NCBI RefSeq assembly: GCF_013416775.1
Contig: NZ_SZVI01000013.1
Coordinates: 434,001 to 498,000 of the forward strand
DNA: 64,000 nucleotides
Direction of reading: 5' to 3'
DNA from: Rhodoferax sp. BLA1
GTDB lineage: Bacteria > Pseudomonadota > Gammaproteobacteria > Burkholderiales > Burkholderiaceae_C
Below are positions 18,742 through 27,600 of this stretch, piece by piece (positions within the stretch are counted from its first letter, which is position 1; every line of letters starts with the position of its first letter). The position numbers and the translations under genes are program-made. The notes beneath the pieces were generated by a model that saw only the letters and a program-made list of their open reading frames with translations, was not told the origin of the DNA and ran no database searches.

Positions 18742-19623
18742 ATGCCCCGCCCCCAAACCATCCAGATCTACCTCCCCGCTGGTGACCCACGCGGTATGCG
18801 GGTCGCAGAGATAACCACGCGTATTGTTCGAGTCATCGAAGTGCCACGCAGCCAGTTGGCGGACTTTTTGAAGTTGCCCGAGGCGCAGCAGGTGGGCGTC
18901 TACTTTTTGATGGGCGATTTATCGGATGCTGGCTTGCCACGTGTCTACATCGGCCAGTCTGGCTGTATGGGCAACCGATTGGCGCAGCACAACCAGAACA
19001 AGGACTTCTGGAACCGGGCGCTGGTGATCATTTCGCTCACCAATAGCTTGACGCAAACACACGCACTGTTTCTGGAGTGGTTTGCCATCGCAGAGGCCAC
19101 CAAGGCCGGACGCTACAGCCTGGAGAACGGCAACACCGGCTCACAGCCCTACACCCCCGCGCCACTGCAAGCCGATTGCCATGAGATACATGAGACAGCG
19201 GCCACCTTGTTGGCAACCTTGGGGCAACCGATCTTCGAGCCATTGACTGCCATGGCAACTACTGGCAGTGGCCAAACAGCACCGCCCGAGTTGTTCTACT
19301 GCAAAGGCCCCGATGCCAATGGCGTGGGGGAGTACACCGCTGAAGGTTTTGTGGTTTACAAAAATTCCACTGCCCGCATAGACAACGTGGCATCGATCAA
19401 AGGCACATCACAAGAGCGATTCCGCGAGCAACTCGTCACCGATGGTGTGCTGCAACCACAAGGCAAGCAGTATGTTTTCACCCGGGACTACCTCTTCTCC
19501 AGCCCCAGCATGGCTGCTATTGCGGTGCTGGGCCGCTCGGCCAATGGCTGGATGGAATGGAAGACTGAGCAAGGGCAAACGCTGGATGGGGCGAAGCGGC
19601 AACTCTTGACATCTTCGACCTGA
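18742..19623 (+). CDS. GIY-YIG nuclease with C-terminal DUF4357
   Basis: 293 aa. The GIY-YIG signature is split as GVYFLMG (52-58) and VYIGQSG (68-74), followed by Arg and a later Glu (LFLEWF) expected for the catalytic site. The C-terminal part, from about residue 225, carries DUF4357 (YLFSSPSMAAIAVLGRSANGWMEW). Such proteins are often found near restriction or defence genes. I prefer the ATG at 18742 over 18682 because the latter lies inside the interspersed repeat. Confidence 0.85.
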   Translation: MPRPQTIQIYLPAGDPRGMRVAEITTRIVRVIEVPRSQLADFLKLPEAQQVGVYFLMGDLSDAGLPRVYIGQSGCMGNRLAQHNQNKDFWNRALVIISLTNSLTQTHALFLEWFAIAEATKAGRYSLENGNTGSQPYTPAPLQADCHEIHETAATLLATLGQPIFEPLTAMATTGSGQTAPPELFYCKGPDANGVGEYTAEGFVVYKNSTARIDNVASIKGTSQERFREQLVTDGVLQPQGKQYVFTRDYLFSSPSMAAIAVLGRSANGWMEWKTEQGQTLDGAKRQLLTSST

Positions 19624-19676
19624 GTCAATGGTTTGCTATCAATCAAACCTGCCGAAGCAGCAAAGGCAAGAAACGC

Positions 19677-20456
19677 ATGGCAACAAAAACTAAACGTTCG
19701 CCATTGGATCGAACACCCGCTTTGCGGGTTGCAGGCCAATCACTGGATGAAGAACTAGACGAGGTCCGTTATGACCACATGCTGTCTCCAATGCTGGTTG
19801 CGTTGTTCACAACCATCATCGCGTGCTTGGAGTGGTTTCGATATTTGACAAACAGTCCACCCTCCCCATGGATTTATTCCATTTTTGCCGTTGTGATGAC
19901 TGGTTATGCCGTATTCAAGGTGTTACGAACACGCAAGCGAGTCCAGCAACTCAAGCTGGGCCGTGATGGCGAGCGCGTTGTGGCGCAGTATCTGGAGTGG
20001 TTTAGAACGTCCAACTTTTTCGTCTTTCACGATGTTCCCAACGGGGACGCCAATGTGGACCACGTTCTGATCGGACCTCAAGGTGTCTTCACAGTTGAAA
20101 CCAAAACGCACACAAAACCGCTTCGGGGTGAATGCAAGGTCACGGTGGTGAATGGCGTCGTGCGAGCCAACGGTTTCGTTATTGAACGAAACCCCATCGT
20201 TCAGGCCAAGGCTCAAGCAGGTTGGTTGCGTAGTTTTCTGGCCGAAAGTCAATTCAACGTACGGGTATGGCCGGTGGTGGTCTTCCCTGGCTGGTTTGTC
20301 GAGCGGTTCGATTACCAAGCTGCAGGTGCATGGGTTCTGGAAGTCAAGGCGCTGAGCAAGTTCATCGAAAACGAGCCAGAACGTCATTCCCGCGAAGAAG
20401 TGCAAGCCATGGCATCAGCATTGCGAAGCTATATCAGAGCGCGGATGGAAAAGTAG
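19677..20456 (+). CDS. NERD-domain membrane-anchored protein
   Basis: 259 aa. Two membrane segments occur near residues 39-57 and 64-82, then a cytoplasmic NERD (nuclease-related) domain. The latter has GRDGERVVAQYL, NVDHVLIGPQGVFTVETK (Asp and Glu-x-Lys of a restriction-endonuclease-like fold) and a conserved WPVVVFPGWFV strand. DNA cleavage is predicted from the fold, not shown. It lies 53 bases after the GIY-YIG gene, in moderately AT-rich sequence. Confidence 0.88.
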   Translation: MATKTKRSPLDRTPALRVAGQSLDEELDEVRYDHMLSPMLVALFTTIIACLEWFRYLTNSPPSPWIYSIFAVVMTGYAVFKVLRTRKRVQQLKLGRDGERVVAQYLEWFRTSNFFVFHDVPNGDANVDHVLIGPQGVFTVETKTHTKPLRGECKVTVVNGVVRANGFVIERNPIVQAKAQAGWLRSFLAESQFNVRVWPVVVFPGWFVERFDYQAAGAWVLEVKALSKFIENEPERHSREEVQAMASALRSYIRARMEK

Positions 20457-20553
20457 CTCGGGCAACAGGCAAACAAAAGACCGGGGCTCGATTTCCCCTT
20501 TAATCGAATGACCCGTTCTGGACAGCGGCATGCGCGCTAACCACTAGATTTTT

Positions 20554-20607
20554 GCTACTCTATTAGAAGCATCTAGTGCAATCTGTATGAGGGCCAGGGG
20601 TCGATTT
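20554..20607 (+). repeat. Interspersed 54-bp repeat, copy 2
   Basis: GCTACTCTATTAGAAGC, then GTATGAGGGCCAGGGGTCGATTT. It is a diverged copy filling most of the gap between the NERD and DUF4160 genes. It creates an in-frame ATG at 20587 that should not be used as the DUF4160 start. Confidence 0.75.
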
Positions 20608-20643
20608 AGCACCAAATCGTTTGACGCCGCTAAACTCCAGCCT

Positions 20644-20886
20644 ATGCCTGTCGTGTTTCGCTACAAATCTTTTCGCTTTTTCTTCTATTCAAATGAAGGG
20701 AACCCGCGTGAGGCTATGCATATCCATGTACGTGGTGCAGAGGGAGAGGCCAAGTTTTGGTTGACTCCGACTGTTTATCTTGCAGACAGTGATGGTTTTG
20801 ACGCTCGAACACTGCGCGAGTTACGAGATGCCGTCATAACAAACAAAGATCTGATTGAAAGGACCTGGAATGATCACTTCGCCTAA
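20644..20886 (+). CDS. DUF4160 protein
   Basis: 80 aa with the DUF4160 pattern: RYKSFRFFFYSNEGNPREAMHIHVRGAEGEAKFWL followed by a helical tail. It overlaps the next gene, a DUF2442 protein, by 17 bases. The DUF4160/DUF2442 pair recurs in bacteria and has been listed as a putative toxin-antitoxin-like module; no activity is established here. It belongs to the accessory island. Confidence 0.85.
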   Translation: MPVVFRYKSFRFFFYSNEGNPREAMHIHVRGAEGEAKFWLTPTVYLADSDGFDARTLRELRDAVITNKDLIERTWNDHFA

Positions 20887-21121
20887 AGCCGTCCGGTTTG
20901 ATGAAGACACCTTGTGGGTCAGCCTCTCAGACGGCCGCACCATCGCAGCACCTCTGGCTTGGTTTCCTCGCTTGATGGAGGCGACACCTGTGCAGCTTGC
21001 CCAGGTCGAGCTGAGCAAAGGTGGTTTGCACTGGGATGCATTGGACGAAGATATTTCCATCGCAGGCCTACTGGCTGGGCAACCGGATCTGTCCAGGCAC
21101 AGCAAGCAACTGACAGTCTAA
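20870..21121 (+). CDS. DUF2442 protein
   Basis: 83 aa. DUF2442 core: AVRFDEDTLWVSLSDGRTIAAPLAWFPRL, then a helix and IAGLLAG. The ATG at 20870 has an AAAGGA ribosome-binding site at about 20859 and overlaps the DUF4160 stop, so the two are co-translated. It is probably the antitoxin-like or partner member of the pair, by analogy only. Confidence 0.85.
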   Translation: MITSPKAVRFDEDTLWVSLSDGRTIAAPLAWFPRLMEATPVQLAQVELSKGGLHWDALDEDISIAGLLAGQPDLSRHSKQLTV

Positions 21122-21179
21122 GTGCAGATTGGCGTAGACCCTAGGTCAGCCGCTGGCTATGCGCGCTATCCTCGCGCCC

Positions 21180-21719
21180 ATGCAAGCCACCAACATCCTC
21201 AGTTTCTGGTTCAACGAGTTAAGTCCGCAGCAGCAATTTGCCAAAGACGCTGCGCTGGACGCCGCCATTCGCAAGCGCTTTGGCGCCACGCTGGAGGCGG
21301 CTGCGCGGGGTGAGTTGGCGGCCTGGCGCGCCTCGGCTGCGGGGCGGCTGGCAGAGATCATCGTGCTGGACCAGTTCTCGCGCAATGTGTACCGCGACAC
21401 GCCGCGCGCTTTTGCGCAGGACGCGCTGGCGCTGACCCTGGCGCAAGAGCTGGTGGCGCGTGGACAAGACCGCAACCTGCCGCTGGCGCAGCGCAGGTTT
21501 GCCTACATGCCCTATATGCACAGCGAATCCGCGCTGGTGCACACCCAGGCCGTGGCGCTGTTTTCGCAGCCGGGTCTGGAAGACGCCCTGCGCTACGAGT
21601 TGCAGCACCAGGCCATCATTGACCGCTTTGGCCGTTACCCGCATCGCAATGCCATTCTGGGCCGCACCTCCAGCGCCGAGGAACTGGCTTTTCTGAGTGA
21701 GCCGGGGTCGTCGTTTTAA
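21180..21719 (+). CDS. DUF924 family protein
   Basis: 179 aa all-helical DUF924 protein: ILSFWFNELSPQQQFAKD, then IIVLDQFSRNVYRDTPRAFAQD and YMPYMHSE, ending with RFGRYPHRNAILGR. No biochemical role is established for the family. An alternative start lies at 21159. Confidence 0.9.
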   Translation: MQATNILSFWFNELSPQQQFAKDAALDAAIRKRFGATLEAAARGELAAWRASAAGRLAEIIVLDQFSRNVYRDTPRAFAQDALALTLAQELVARGQDRNLPLAQRRFAYMPYMHSESALVHTQAVALFSQPGLEDALRYELQHQAIIDRFGRYPHRNAILGRTSSAEELAFLSEPGSSF

Positions 21720-21736
21720 GTTAGCGCCGTCAAAAC

Positions 21737-21790
21737 GCTGCGGCTTTTGTAGCTGCTTGCCCTTATAAAAAAAGGGCTAGAGGCCAATTT
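21737..21790 (+). repeat. Interspersed 54-bp repeat, copy 3
   Basis: Near-consensus copy with TAGCTGCTTGCCCTTATAAAA followed by AAGGGCTAGAGGCCAATTT. It lies between the DUF924 gene and the old yellow enzyme gene. Confidence 0.92.
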
Positions 21791-21899
21791 GGCATACAAA
21801 GCCTGACCTTTAGCTAGCGCAAACAGCATTCGCCCGCTGCGGCGCCGTGAATGGGCTGCGGTGCTAAGGTCCACCCTTTTGACTCACCGGACATTCACC

Positions 21900-22955
21900 A
21901 TGCTGTTTACCCCCTTGCAAGTTGGCCACCTCACGCTGCCCAACCGCATATTGCTTGCCCCCCTCACCCGCACCCGCGCTGGCTCAGAGCACCAGCCCAA
22001 CGAGCTGATGGCCGAGTACTACGCCCAGCGCGCCAGCGGCGGCCTGCTGATCACCGAGTGCACCATGGTGCTGCCCAACACCTCGGCCTTTGTGGCCGAG
22101 CCTGGCATTTACTCTGCCGAGCAGATCGAAGGCTGGAAGAAAACCACCGCCGCCGTCCACGCCAAAGGCGGGCGCATCTTTTTGCAGATCTGGCACAGCG
22201 GGCGCGCGGCGCATGAGGACATCAACGGTGGCCAGGCCAGCGTGTCGTCCACCGCCGTGCCGATTGAGGGCGAGATCCACACGCCCAAGGGCAAGGTGCC
22301 CTACGCGCCCGCCCGTGTGCTGACCGAGGCCGAGATTCCGGCCATCGTCGCGGGCTTTGCCCAGGGTGCCAAAAACGCCATCGAGGCGGGTTTTGACGGT
22401 GTGGAGGTGCACGGCGCCAATGGTTACCTGATCGACCAGTTCCTGCGTGATGGCGCCAACCAGCGCACCGACGGCTACGGCGGCTCGATGGAGAAGCGCG
22501 CACGTTTCCTGTTTGAGGTGTTGACGGCAGTGACCGGCGCCATTGGTGCGGACCGCGTGGGCCTGCGCCTGTCGCCAATGAACAGCTTCAACAGCATGAT
22601 CGACAGCGACCCGATCGGGCTGACCAGCTACCTGGCCGACAAGCTCAATGCCTACCAACTGGCCTATTTGCACCTGATGCGCGCCGACTTCTTTGGTGTG
22701 CAACAGGGTGATGTGATGACGGTGGCACGCGACAAGTACAAAGGTGTGCTGGTTGGCAACATGGGCTACACCGCCGACGAGGCCACCCAAGCCATCACCG
22801 ACGGCAAGCTCGATGCGGTGGCCTTTGGCACCAGCTTCCTGGCCAACCCGGACCTGCCCGCGCGCATCCAGGCGGGTGCCGCTTTGAACGCGCCCGACGC
22901 CAGCACTTTCTACACGCCCGGCGCCAAGGGGTATACCGACTACCCCACGCTCTAA
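21900..22955 (+). CDS. Old yellow enzyme family alkene reductase
   Basis: 351 aa FMN-dependent ene-reductase of the NemA type. It shows LTLPNRILLAPLTRTRA near the N-terminus, LQIWHSGR, FDGVEVHGANGYLIDQFL (the substrate-binding His/Asn pair) and NQRTDGYGGS. These enzymes reduce activated alkenes, nitrate esters or N-ethylmaleimide using NAD(P)H. The ATG at 21900 gives the usual N-terminus. Confidence 0.93.
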   Translation: MLFTPLQVGHLTLPNRILLAPLTRTRAGSEHQPNELMAEYYAQRASGGLLITECTMVLPNTSAFVAEPGIYSAEQIEGWKKTTAAVHAKGGRIFLQIWHSGRAAHEDINGGQASVSSTAVPIEGEIHTPKGKVPYAPARVLTEAEIPAIVAGFAQGAKNAIEAGFDGVEVHGANGYLIDQFLRDGANQRTDGYGGSMEKRARFLFEVLTAVTGAIGADRVGLRLSPMNSFNSMIDSDPIGLTSYLADKLNAYQLAYLHLMRADFFGVQQGDVMTVARDKYKGVLVGNMGYTADEATQAITDGKLDAVAFGTSFLANPDLPARIQAGAALNAPDASTFYTPGAKGYTDYPTL

Positions 22956-23017
22956 GCCCCCTGCGGCGGGGCGGCCCGCGTGCCACTATCATGGCGGCAA
23001 CCACTCTCGCCCACGCC

Positions 23018-23344
23018 ATGCCCCGCCGCAAGCACCACCACGTTTATGTGGTTGAACTCTCTCCAGACGTGCTGCTGGAGCCCCGTTTTCGCAAAAGCAA
23101 CCCGAACTACATCGACGGCAAGCCCTGTGTGTATGTGGGCATGACCGGGCTGGACCCGGATGTGCGTTTTGACAAACACAAGGCGGGCATCCAGGCCAAC
23201 CGTTTTGTGCAGCGTTACGGCCTGCGCCTGCTGCCCGATTTGTTTGAGGGCTTTAACCCGATGCGCTACGAAGACGCGGTAGACCGTGAGATCGAGATCG
23301 GCATTGACCTGCGTTCGGCCGGGTTTGGTGTCTGGCAGGCCTGA
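23018..23344 (+). CDS. Small GIY-YIG-like protein
   Basis: 108 aa. VYVVEL, then CVYVGMTGLDPDVRFDKHKAG, correspond to the two beta strands and the first helix of a GIY-YIG fold, with Arg and His in place. There is no additional domain. The function is unknown; it may be catalytic or degenerate. The ATG at 22991 is an alternative start. It lies 46 bases upstream of udk. Confidence 0.7.
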   Translation: MPRRKHHHVYVVELSPDVLLEPRFRKSNPNYIDGKPCVYVGMTGLDPDVRFDKHKAGIQANRFVQRYGLRLLPDLFEGFNPMRYEDAVDREIEIGIDLRSAGFGVWQA

Positions 23345-23390
23345 GGCGGCTTGTAAACTCGCAGGCTTTGCACCTGGACCCGGAGAACGT

Positions 23391-24032
23391 ATGCCCAAAA
23401 CAAACCACAAACCCTTCGTGATCGGTGTTGCAGGGGGCAGCGGCAGTGGCAAGTCGACGGTCACACGCCAGGTGCTGGCCTCCGTTGGCCCGGACATGGC
23501 CACCGTTTTGTACCAGGACGACTACTACCTGGACCAGACCGAGATGTCGCCCGAGGAGCGGCGCAAAACCAATTACGACCACCCCGATGCGTTTGACTGG
23601 CCGCTGATGATGCAGCACCTGCAGGCGCTTCGCCGTGGCGAGCCCATCGAGATGCCCACCTACGACTTCACCGCGCACAACCGCGCCAGCCAGACCATCA
23701 CCCTGCAACCCGCGCCGGTGATTGTGGTGGAAGGCCTGTTTGCGCTGTATGACGCCGACCTGCGCAAGATGATGTCGCTCAAGATTTTTGTGGACACCGC
23801 GCCCGACGTGCGTTTTATCCGCCGCCTGCAGCGCGACATGGCCGAGCGCGGCCGCACGGCAGAGAGCGTGATCAACCAGTACATGGCCACCGTGCGCCCG
23901 ATGCACAAACAGTTCATCGAACCCACCAAACGCCGCGCCGACGTGATCCTGCCCCACGGCGCCAACGACCCGGCGGTGGACATCATCACCACCAAAGTCA
24001 AAACCCTGATCCACGATCTGGGGCGGGCCTAA
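23391..24032 (+). CDS. udk: Uridine kinase
   Basis: 213 aa. Phosphorylates uridine and cytidine in pyrimidine salvage. Walker A GGSGSGKS, the YQDDYY and NYDHPDAFDW substrate-binding motifs and RRLQRDMAERGRT are typical. The start at 23391 has a GGAG ribosome-binding site seven bases upstream. Confidence 0.95.
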   Translation: MPKTNHKPFVIGVAGGSGSGKSTVTRQVLASVGPDMATVLYQDDYYLDQTEMSPEERRKTNYDHPDAFDWPLMMQHLQALRRGEPIEMPTYDFTAHNRASQTITLQPAPVIVVEGLFALYDADLRKMMSLKIFVDTAPDVRFIRRLQRDMAERGRTAESVINQYMATVRPMHKQFIEPTKRRADVILPHGANDPAVDIITTKVKTLIHDLGRA

Positions 24033-24088
24033 ACACCCTGCAGCGCTGGGCTCTTACCAGCCATCGCCAAACGGACACCACCTTCACC

Positions 24089-24556
24089 ATGCTCACCCCT
24101 TTCAAAAACCTGCTGACCAGTTTTTTCATGCCCGACGAGGCCGCTGGCCCAAGTCGGTCGCAGCGCCTGCAACTCGCCACGGCGGTCTTGATGGTGGAGG
24201 TGATGCGCGCGGATGCCAACATCAGCGCGGCCGAACGCGACCAGACACTGGCCACCTTGCGCCAGCGTTTTGCGCTGGACGAAGCGGCCCTGACACAGTT
24301 GTTGGCACAAGCCGAGCAAACCGCCCAGCGCGCCAACGACTACTTTCACTTCACTAGCGCCATGAACGACGACTTCACCCAGGCCGAAAAAATCCAGGTG
24401 GTGGAGTACATGTGGCAAGTAGCCTATGCAGATGGCGCGCTGGACGCCAATGAAAACCACCTCATCAGCAAGGTGGCGGGTCTGCTGCACGTGACCCACG
24501 GTGACTACATCGTTGCCAAGATGCGCGCCAAAGAGGCCGCACAGCGCCAGGACTGA
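24089..24556 (+). CDS. TerB/DjlA-like helical protein
   Basis: 155 aa. Two repeats of the TerB-type motif are visible: LMVEVMRADANISAAERDQTL and VAYADGALDANENHLISKVAGLLH, with acidic residues characteristic of the metal-binding TerB fold. It is often annotated as a tellurite-resistance TerB family protein, but no other ter gene is nearby, so a role in tellurite resistance should not be assumed. Confidence 0.88.
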   Translation: MLTPFKNLLTSFFMPDEAAGPSRSQRLQLATAVLMVEVMRADANISAAERDQTLATLRQRFALDEAALTQLLAQAEQTAQRANDYFHFTSAMNDDFTQAEKIQVVEYMWQVAYADGALDANENHLISKVAGLLHVTHGDYIVAKMRAKEAAQRQD

Positions 24557-24565
24557 ACCGCATTT

Positions 24566-24620
24566 GCTCTATTTATCAGAGCTATATACCCTTATCAGAT
24601 AAGGGCTAGAGGCAGGTTTT
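24566..24620 (+). repeat. Interspersed 54-bp repeat, copy 4
   Basis: GCTCTATTTATCAGAGCTAT, CCCTTATCAGATAAGGG, then CTAGAGGCAGGTTTT. It lies between the TerB-like gene and the HTH-nucleotidyltransferase gene. Confidence 0.9.
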
Positions 24621-24691
24621 TCATATAAGCACGCGGAGATTTAGTCAGCTTGACAGATTGGTCATGGTGATCGTGCGCGGAGAGCCTGCAC

Positions 24692-25360
24692 ATGCAAGCC
24701 CTCGAAAACCCCAATTCGGGCATGATCAAACCCAATATGGGTATTGCCATCCGTCCCACCGAGTCACCATCTCTTGCCGACGCCCTTTTCCCCAAGGTGC
24801 GCCAGCGGATATTGGCTGTGCTGTTTGGTGCGCCTGACCGCAGCTTTTACGCCAACGAGTTGATAGCGCTGGCGGCTTCGGGCACAGGCGCGGTGCAGCG
24901 AGAGTTGGCCAGTCTGTCGGAGTCTGGGCTGCTGACCGTCAGCAAACAAGGCAACCAAAAGCACTACCAGGCCAACGCCAATACACCGGTGTTTACCGAG
25001 TTGCGCGCTCTGGTGCTCAAAACCATGGGGCTGGCCGATGTGCTGCGCAACGCGCTCAGCCCGCTGGCGGCGCAAATCGACTTTGCGTTTGTTTATGGCT
25101 CGGTGGCGCTGCAGCAAGACAAGGCGCAGAGTGATGTGGACGTGATGATCGTTAGCGCCAGCCTGACTTATGGGGAGGTGTTTGGCGCGCTGGAGGATGC
25201 AAGCTTGTCACTTGGCCGCAAGGTCAACCCCACGCTTTACACCCGGTCGGATTGGGACAAACGTGTGGCGCAAGACAGCGCCTTTGTCACCCGCGTGTTG
25301 CAGCAACCCAAAATTTGGCTGATTGGCAGCGAGGAGCAAATCCATGCACCCAGCGCTTAA
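24692..25360 (+). CDS. HTH plus minimal nucleotidyltransferase protein
   Basis: 222 aa. Residues about 30-95 form an ArsR-like winged helix (RQRILAVLFG ... AVQRELASLSESGLLTVSKQGNQKHYQAN). Residues about 125-200 form a MNT-type nucleotidyltransferase with Gly136-Ser137 and Asp148-x-Asp150. The combination suggests a regulator that nucleotidylates a target or a sensor of nucleotides. No HEPN partner gene is adjacent. A GGAG-like ribosome-binding site precedes the ATG. It converges with the SDR gene, overlapping its stop by four bases. Confidence 0.8.
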   Translation: MQALENPNSGMIKPNMGIAIRPTESPSLADALFPKVRQRILAVLFGAPDRSFYANELIALAASGTGAVQRELASLSESGLLTVSKQGNQKHYQANANTPVFTELRALVLKTMGLADVLRNALSPLAAQIDFAFVYGSVALQQDKAQSDVDVMIVSASLTYGEVFGALEDASLSLGRKVNPTLYTRSDWDKRVAQDSAFVTRVLQQPKIWLIGSEEQIHAPSA

Positions 25361-26121
25361 ACAAACATCCCCCCCGACACCTCAATACGCTGCGCGTTGA
25401 CCCAGCGGTTGTCGGCTGACACCAGCGAGGCCACCATGGCGCCAATGTCGTCGGCCTCACCCACCCGGCCCAACGCGGTTTGGGATGCGACGAAAGCATT
25501 GAGCTGCGGTGTGTCGCGCACAGCGCCGCCGCCAAAGTCGGTGGCAATGGCGCCTGGCGCCACGGTGTTGACGGCAATGCCGCGTGGTCCGAGTTCTTTG
25601 GCCATGTAGCGGGTCAACACCTCTACCGCGCCTTTCATCGCGGCGTAGGCCGCGTAGCCAGGCAAGGCAAAACGGGTCAGCCCGGAAGACAGGTTGACGA
25701 TCCGGCCACCGTCGGCCATCAGCGGCAGCAGTTTTTGCGTCAAGAAGAAAACGCCTTTCAGATGGATGTTGACCATGTCATCAAACTGGGCTTCGGTGGT
25801 GTCCATCAGGCTGGCGTGGGCGCCGGTGCCGGCGTTGTTGATCAACGCATGGAAGGTGCTGCTGCCCCACTGCGCCAGCAACGCGTCACGCACCTGGGTG
25901 GCAAAGGCGGCAAAGCTGCTGCTGTCCGACACGTCAAGCGGCAGCGCCACGGCCTTCTGGCCTAGAGCCTCGATCTGTGCAACCACTTCGGCGGCCTCGG
26001 CCTGTTTGCTGCGGTAGGTGAGGATCACGCCGTGGCCTTGTTTGGCCAGGTGCAATGCGGTGCTTTTGCCCAGCCCACGGCTGCCGCCGGTGACCAAAAC
26101 GATGGAGGGTGATGTCGACAT
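25357..26121 (-). CDS. SDR family oxidoreductase
   Basis: 254 aa classical short-chain dehydrogenase. It has the cofactor motif TGGSRGLG near residue 11, NNAG, the catalytic YAAYAAMK and a C-terminal PGAIATDF loop. Divergent from a LysR regulator that probably controls it; the substrate is unknown. Confidence 0.92.
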   Translation of the reverse strand: MSTSPSIVLVTGGSRGLGKSTALHLAKQGHGVILTYRSKQAEAAEVVAQIEALGQKAVALPLDVSDSSSFAAFATQVRDALLAQWGSSTFHALINNAGTGAHASLMDTTEAQFDDMVNIHLKGVFFLTQKLLPLMADGGRIVNLSSGLTRFALPGYAAYAAMKGAVEVLTRYMAKELGPRGIAVNTVAPGAIATDFGGGAVRDTPQLNAFVASQTALGRVGEADDIGAMVASLVSADNRWVNAQRIEVSGGMFV

Positions 26122-26227
26122 GGTGTGTTTCCTTTGTAGTTAGGTTGTGATGGAAACGAAGTCTATTGATCAACTTCATCCAGATAAATAGGGGTATTAC
26201 GATTTGTTTGTTCTCTAAAATTGAACA

Positions 26228-27175
26228 ATGAGCTTTTTAGACCAGATGAACATCTTTGCGCGGGTGGCCGAGTTGTCGAGCTTTACCCAGGCGGCCGACA
26301 GCCTGGGTTTGCCCAAGGCCAGTGTGTCCAACGCTGTGCAGCAGTTGGAAAACCAGCTGGGTGTGCGCCTGTTGCACCGCACCACCCGCAAGGTCGTGCT
26401 CACCAACGACGGCCAGTCGTTTTACGAGCGCTGCAAAGACGCCCTGGCCGACATGGACGAGTTGCAGACCATGTTTCAGCTGCAACGTGCCAACCCTTTG
26501 AAGGGGCGAGTGCGGCTGGACATGTCAACCGTTGTCGCCCGGCAAGCGGTGTTGCCGCGTTTGCCAGAGTTGGTACAACAACACTCCCAGCTGCAGTTGG
26601 AAATCAGCAGCACCGAGCGGCGGGTGGACCTGGTGCGCGAGGGCTTTGACTGTGTGGTGCGCGCCGGCCCGGTGACAGACCCCGGGCTGATCACGCGGCC
26701 CGTGGGTGCCATGCGCATGGCCAACTGCGTGAGCCCGGCCTACATCGCGCGCTGCGGTGTGCCACAGAGCCTGTCAGATCTGGCCCGGCACACCCAGGTG
26801 ATTTACACCGCCACACTGGGTGCCAAACCCACCGGTTTTGACTACTCCGAGGCGGGTGAGGACCGTAGCCTGCCCATGCCCGGCCCGGTTACCGTGAACA
26901 ATGCCGAGGCGTATCAGGCGGCCTGCCTGGCGGGCCTGGGGCTGATCCAGGTGCCGTTTGTCGGGGTGCGGGAACTGATTGAACAGGGCCAGCTGGTCGA
27001 GGTGCTGCCCGACTGGCCCGCACCGCCCATGCCCTTGGCGCTGGTCTACGCCAACCGCCGCAACCTCTCGACCCGCGTGCGGGTCGTGATGGACTGGTTG
27101 CACGGTGTGCTGCTGGATTACCTGGATGAGTCGGGTGATGGCCCACGGCCTAGTCCCTCAACAAATCCTGTGTAG
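26228..27175 (+). CDS. LysR family transcriptional regulator
   Basis: 315 aa. The winged HTH at residues 1-60 (MNIFARVAELSSFTQAADSLGLPKASVSNAVQQLE is the family signature region) is followed by a periplasmic-binding-protein-like effector domain. The 106-base divergent gap to the SDR gene is AT-rich and is the likely site of regulation. Confidence 0.93.
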   Translation: MSFLDQMNIFARVAELSSFTQAADSLGLPKASVSNAVQQLENQLGVRLLHRTTRKVVLTNDGQSFYERCKDALADMDELQTMFQLQRANPLKGRVRLDMSTVVARQAVLPRLPELVQQHSQLQLEISSTERRVDLVREGFDCVVRAGPVTDPGLITRPVGAMRMANCVSPAYIARCGVPQSLSDLARHTQVIYTATLGAKPTGFDYSEAGEDRSLPMPGPVTVNNAEAYQAACLAGLGLIQVPFVGVRELIEQGQLVEVLPDWPAPPMPLALVYANRRNLSTRVRVVMDWLHGVLLDYLDESGDGPRPSPSTNPV

Positions 27176-27206
27176 CATGGCCGTTTTGCACCTTGAGAGG
27201 TAAGTT

Positions 27207-27575
27207 ATGCCTGCCTACATGCTCCTGATGATTGAGCCGCCAACCCAGCGTGCCACCCGCACCGAGGCGCAGGGCCGCGAGGTTTACGCCCGTATGCAGC
27301 GCTTTGGCGAAGGCCTGCGCCAGCAAGGCAAGTTGCTGGCGATGGAGTCGCTGGCGTCACAGGCCAGCGCGGTGCGCGTGAGTGGGGTGGGCGGCAACAG
27401 CCGCGTGCTGGACGGCCCGTTTTCTGAGGCCAAGGAAATGGTGGGCGGCTTTTTTATGGTCGACTGCGCCAGCCTGGACGAGGCGGTGGCCCTTGCCCGG
27501 TTATGCCCGGCGGCCGAGTGGGCCACGGTGGAGGTGCGCGCACTCGCGCCCTGTTACGACGACAGCCAGGCTTGA
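27207..27575 (+). CDS. YCII/DGPF-domain protein 1
   Basis: 122 aa. YCII-related ferredoxin-like fold with the diagnostic DGPFSEAKEMVGGF motif. Proteins of this family cluster with ECF42 sigma factors, as here. Their biochemical role is unsettled. An AGAGG ribosome-binding site precedes the ATG. Confidence 0.9.
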   Translation: MPAYMLLMIEPPTQRATRTEAQGREVYARMQRFGEGLRQQGKLLAMESLASQASAVRVSGVGGNSRVLDGPFSEAKEMVGGFFMVDCASLDEAVALARLCPAAEWATVEVRALAPCYDDSQA

Positions 27576-27600
27576 CCTGACGGCTAGGGTTTGTACTGAG

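Noticed and set aside
24089..24556. Tellurite-resistance operon
   Set aside because: Only a stand-alone TerB-like gene is present; no terZACDE genes nearby.
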